Below, one piece after another: positions 59,704 through 64,000 of a stretch of DNA of 64,000 nt. The notes under the pieces were generated by a model. That model was not told the DNA's origin and ran no database searches. It worked only from the letters and a program-made list of their open reading frames with translations. The DNA is from Nautilus pompilius. Its lineage: Eukaryota > Mollusca > Cephalopoda > Nautilida > Nautilidae. Each line of letters starts with the position of its first letter. The first letter of the stretch is position 1. The stretch is taken from positions 434,001-498,000 of the forward strand of contig JACATO010000999.1 in the NCBI GenBank assembly GCA_018389105.1, read 5' to 3'. The position numbers and the translations under genes were made by a program.

Positions 59704-62700
59704 TTCTGTCGTTTTCTATATAAAGGCTCTGAAGCTTTTATTTGAGGTTTTCAAATGTAACCACAAAAGCCATCTATTCGAGGACAATGAGAGGTCACCA
59801 GATGTTCGCCAACCTCTTCAGGCAAGCTTGACCGAAGTCCACTTACTGAACCTGGAATTGCTTCTACCCAGGGCGGGAGTTGGGGCTACAAATAATTTCA
59901 AATTTTTGCTGCGTAATACAACAGTTAAGGAGGGTCGAAATTTAAAATAAAAATACCGCCGTTGTGAGTTCGATGAAAATAAATTGTGTCAATTCTTTTC
60001 CTTCCTGTGTGTGCCATGATAATAGAAGAGAGAATGCGGGCGGCACTCTCGTTATTTGCGACAATGAGTCATGCTGACACCGACGTATAGAGCTACGCGG
60101 ACGCTAAGCAGGATCCTTTACAACCAGTTTAAGGACACTGAAGCAAATATCACGACCTAACGTCAGCTGCTTACATTAAGCCCACAAATAAGGATCTCGA
60201 ACAAACAACACGTGACCCGGCACCTGTCTCTATCTCTTTCTTTATAATGACTATTCTTGAACAACATCAGACAAGAAAGAGCCCATGAAAGCAATTTTTT
60301 AAAAAAGATTGTTTGCTGCATTTGATTATCGATTTGTTTTCATTTCCGGTTTCAACTAAGACTGAATAGAGTTTAGAGAAATTAAAAAAAAAGAAAGTAT
60401 GTTTGATAAATTTAAATTTATTAAAGTTGTAAATGCACCGACCAGACTGACAACACAAATCAGATTTTTAAAAATACGAAATAACGCTAACCTTCCACGC
60501 TTTAAGCTACCAGAACCACGCGGAGCAAGTAATAACATCTCGTCCCGCACAAAATATATACTTCACGTTGATTGGATGACCACGAACTCGGGGGGGGGGG
60601 AAGAAGAAACTGCCGCAGCACTGTTTTGTTTGTCTGATGAACTTCCAGCATTTTTGGATTTTAACTCTTCGGGATATTAGCATGGAAAACAACGTCGCCT
60701 GTTTAGATATTGATTTCTCCCGCGTCATAAATGGGGATGATCGAGTAGAAATTAGCCCGAAATTCAAAAGTCTGCCTGAGCGGACTCGTTACACCGACTG
60801 ACAGGTGCTAAGTCAGAAGAGCGACCTTGTATTGAAATGCTACACCATACTCGGTGGCGTTCGGGTGGAATAACTCCGTTGTGTCTTTAAAGAGTTAACT
60901 GAACGACCAGTAATAACTACTCAACGGTTGGTTATATATATTTTAATACAATGTTTCGGTCTTATGCAATGCGAAATAAATTGAACAACAACAAAGAATA
61001 TTATTACTGAATTTTTATTCAAATTTCGTTTTCGAGATCTGGGGGTTTCCGTTTATGCCCAGGGTTCATCCCACGAGGGAGACAATTATAGAGCCCTATT
61101 TATGCTGTTAGTGACATGAGACAATATTAAATATAGAAGATAGTAAGTTTGTGCAACCATTAAATGAAGATTAGCCTGTTGATTCTTTAAAGATGAAGCA
61201 AAGCTGACGTTTCCACCAGTGTGAACTCGTATTTACGGGCACCAGCTCTCGGAGAAGAGTCGAGTTATTCACCCGTGTAGTCTGTTAGGATGTTGCTTGA
61301 TATGAAAGAGTCTTCTGTGTACATAGTTTTTCCCCCGGTAATGTGAATGGCTGTAGAGAGTTTAAGTGACAAGACCTGGGGGGCATAGAGGGATGGATAG
61401 GGGGAAAAGGAACAAACCAGGACGACCTGGTATCATTAATTTGAGCGACCATTAAATCGTATGTGGCCTGCTAGTGCGGCTTATTTCACAAGAACGGGAT
61501 TCGTATAGAGCTCGGCGTAGACCGGAAGTGAAGACGAGTCGCACCTCGTTCCTTGGCTGCTGTTGACGTACGGATCCAGCAGGATGTTTCGATGGAGGAA
61601 AGATTGCCCACTCCATCCTAATTGCTGTCCACTACCAACGGCCAAAATAAAGGTTAGGCTGGTGAGCATTCTGCTGAGGGAGAAGTAGATAGTCCTGCGG
61701 TGTTTGGCAAACAAAGCAATCATGATTTCTGAAATAGCAAATCTGGTGAAGTAGGCGATATTAAATGCGAGCTGTTCCGCTTCTAGGTGTCGGCGCCAGA
61801 ACATAAGAGAAAAATGATGCCACCCGCTTGTGGAAGTAGTAATTCTGATTTTAACAATAGAGTCAAAGCCAGGCAGTGTATGCAACAATTTACAGTGAGA
61901 TTTAAAATTATCATCTGTTAATCTATTGATATGAGAAATGATAACAAACCTTTGTTCGAGAATTTGAATGACCTACGTCTTCCACTAACAGAATTATATT
62001 TATTTTTTAAATTGAAATCCGAGAAGGAAGATCAGATTTTTGAAATGTAAATAACCCATCAAGCGGCAGGTGAGGGCCGAATTATTCCCGTGCGGATGAA
62101 AACGTCTAATCGGATTAAACGAGAGAAAAAATCGCGTCTGACGTTTGACGAGCTCCATTTCCTTGTTTCACGTGACTTTTTATAGGTGAAACGAAGGCCT
62201 GGTTTTATTGGGATCCTTCCAGCGACTTTGGCTGATGGGTGAGTTTACTTACATCTCTGGGAAACCTGTATCGTCATCCCGTGATTCGTAAAACTTTATC
62301 GAACATTTTGAAGAAAAGACTGTGGGCAATAAACTTGATAAAACCAGCATAATGCGCTAAACAGCGAGTTTGGAAGGGTTTCTTAAGCATCTGGAACAAT
62401 CTGAGTAATGATTTAATTTTGATAGTGCATATAATAACCACAGGACGGAAAATGGGGCTGATGATATTTACTGTGCGCGGGGTGAAGCTACAATGTTCGT
62501 GGGGGAATGAGAAGGGAGACAGAGAGATTTGGCTTAAAATAAATTTAGAAATTAAATCAGACGAATGCATTTAAACTTAATTAAACCTGGGATATCCCAC
62601 AGAGATCAAAGTTTCTTTGATCTTTATCATACCACCACAAAGTTCAATGTATGACAGAAGCGCGAACCTGACGGAACCCTGACTCTTTTTTCACAGGAGT

Positions 62701-64000
62701 TACAAATGCTATTTTTACTTCACCCAATTAGCGCTGATTGTCCGGCACGCGGTACAAAACTCCGCAGGTCGGCGGACTTAAAAATGCGTTTAGAGTCCTC
62801 GGTTATTCGGTGCAGAGCCGCATAATTCAGCCGTAGAGATGCGGAAGACGGCGACTTAAAAAATCCAGATACGCTATTGGTTTTAGCGGATTTGCCGAGT
62901 GGCGGTCATCCTTTGTTTGCCTGAAAACGAAACACTGTCAAGGCCAGTCGCGCCTTCGGCTCTAATAAAGTCTGACCTTGACAGGGTAAGCAGCTTTCAT
63001 CTATCCAGGTAGACTGGACTCTGGCATCAGTCGGCAGACAGCGAATTCGGGGTGTTCCGCTTCTTGCGTTAAAATGGGAAACTTTGATAAAAGTGGGGGG
63101 GGGCATGGAGATATTATGGAAAACGGCCGATACCTGCCCCTTCGATCACCTTAGAATAGCTTGCCCTTATTTCTGCTTCCGGTGTCTGAACATCTAAGGG
63201 TTATGAGATTACGGTAAGCTAATAAAACTTCTTCTAATAAAGATTCCTAATATAGAAGGACAATCTTTAACTATTTTCAGGGGTTTTTTTGCTAAGTAAT
63301 GTTACTTCAGTATGAATGCCCAAATTAGAACCCGGATGTAACGTGGCTAGATCGGGTCTGGTTGGGAGTCAGGGCTATCCTACTCCTCTGAAAGTGTTCT
63401 ATTGTTGTTGCTGTTGTTGCTTGCTGTGTGGCAGCAGGCCACCCACCCGACTCCTTCCCTTTCGGGCAGAAGCGGGCGAAAATTTATCCAAACGGTTGCC
63501 TAAGAACCGGAGCTTTCTCTCTGTGTGTTCCGTATGAGTTGGAACTTCTCGGCCATCGGAGAAACTCCCGGCGTTCTGCGCCATTCGTCCTGAAAGAGAG
63601 AGAGAGAGTGTGTGTGAACACTTTAATGACCGCCTGGACACACACAAAAGAATCAAGACCTTTGGCTTAACAGAAGACGTGTATTAGTCTCTACTTAAAC
63701 GTGGCCGGCCAAGCTAATTACAGGCACCAGTGCGGCCAGTTAGCCAGCAATTCGAAAAACCACCCCGGTCCGGTCACCGAAGTTCCGAAGCTCCTTTCAC
63801 TTGGAGACAGCGCGCTCACGGCGGCTGGGGTCTCCGGACGACGAGAACCGACCTCGCGCCACTTTAGCTCTCGTACCTCGGTATAATTTAACAATAAACA
63901 ACAACAAAAATAAAACAACTTTTGATACAATATACTATTTTGCCTAATCTAAGGCTGTAATACAGTTTACACATAAAGATAACTTACTGGGATACCTGTC
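59704..64000. other. No gene recognised; unassigned sequence
   Basis: No conserved coding block or RNA gene seen. It includes a G run near 60,590-60,600, a TCACGTGA palindrome at 62,168-62,175, a short TTG/CTG repeat near 63,402-63,421 and a short GA repeat near 63,594-63,608. A 135-codon minus-strand frame (61,481-61,888) is somewhat hydrophobic but unrecognised and of chance length. Confidence 0.45.

Noticed and set aside
59177-59950. 257-codon frame with repeated SADVISVYTDIIRL segments
   Set aside because: It reads through the palindrome array, whose unit lengths drift between 79 and 81 bp. The unique ends match no known protein. The similar frame at 11,159-11,461 is rejected for the same reason.

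Overview
The window is a gene-poor, repeat-rich piece of an animal nuclear genome. The evidence is the absence of bacterial-style operons, abundant microsatellites, decayed Tc1/mariner and non-LTR retrotransposon copies, and one animal-type gene of the MARCH (RING-CH E3 ligase) family. CpG dinucleotides look plentiful by eye, which argues against a heavily methylated vertebrate genome. An invertebrate, possibly a mollusc such as a cephalopod, is my best guess. The sequence does not settle the phylum.

Layout. 1-12 kb: a mariner relic (3046-4060, +), a Tc1-family relic (7610-8130, -), then a higher-order tandem array of the palindrome TGACGTCA (11189-11400). 12-28 kb: mostly unassigned sequence with CT, AAT and GT microsatellites. 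28.8-29.7 kb: a second, different Tc1-like relic on the + strand. 30.6 kb: a short TGACGTCA array inside CT repeats. 34.2-35.7 kb: a ~610-bp GA-rich purine tract followed by a ~450-bp TTCTG/TTCCG pentanucleotide tract. 38.8-39.1 kb: a long ATT tract. 41.9-42.2 kb: a degenerate ~40-bp tandem repeat. 45.9 and 50.6 kb: CT-rich tracts. 51.7-53.0 kb (-): the 3' part of a non-LTR retrotransposon, with reverse transcriptase and a restriction-like endonuclease-type C-terminus. 53,211-53,816 (+): the only convincing intact protein-coding gene, a single-exon, short MARCHF5-like RING-CH protein. 59.3-59.7 kb: the longest TGACGTCA array, about four 80-bp units with 12 sites.

The most interesting signal is the repeated use of the ATF/CREB palindrome TGACGTCA. 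I count 16 perfect copies in three related, CT-rich tandem arrays, plus 9 isolated copies, one of them 68 bp before the start codon of the MARCHF5-like gene. About one would be expected by chance in 64 kb of equal base composition. The arrays share flanking sequence, so they form one dispersed repeat family. Many sites are spaced close to 21 or 31 bp, roughly two or three helical turns. The second point of interest is the MARCHF5-like gene: all eight zinc ligands are intact, but the protein is about 201 residues rather than about 278 and appears to lack much of the membrane region. Most other open frames of 60-160 codons are what chance and low-complexity repeats would give.
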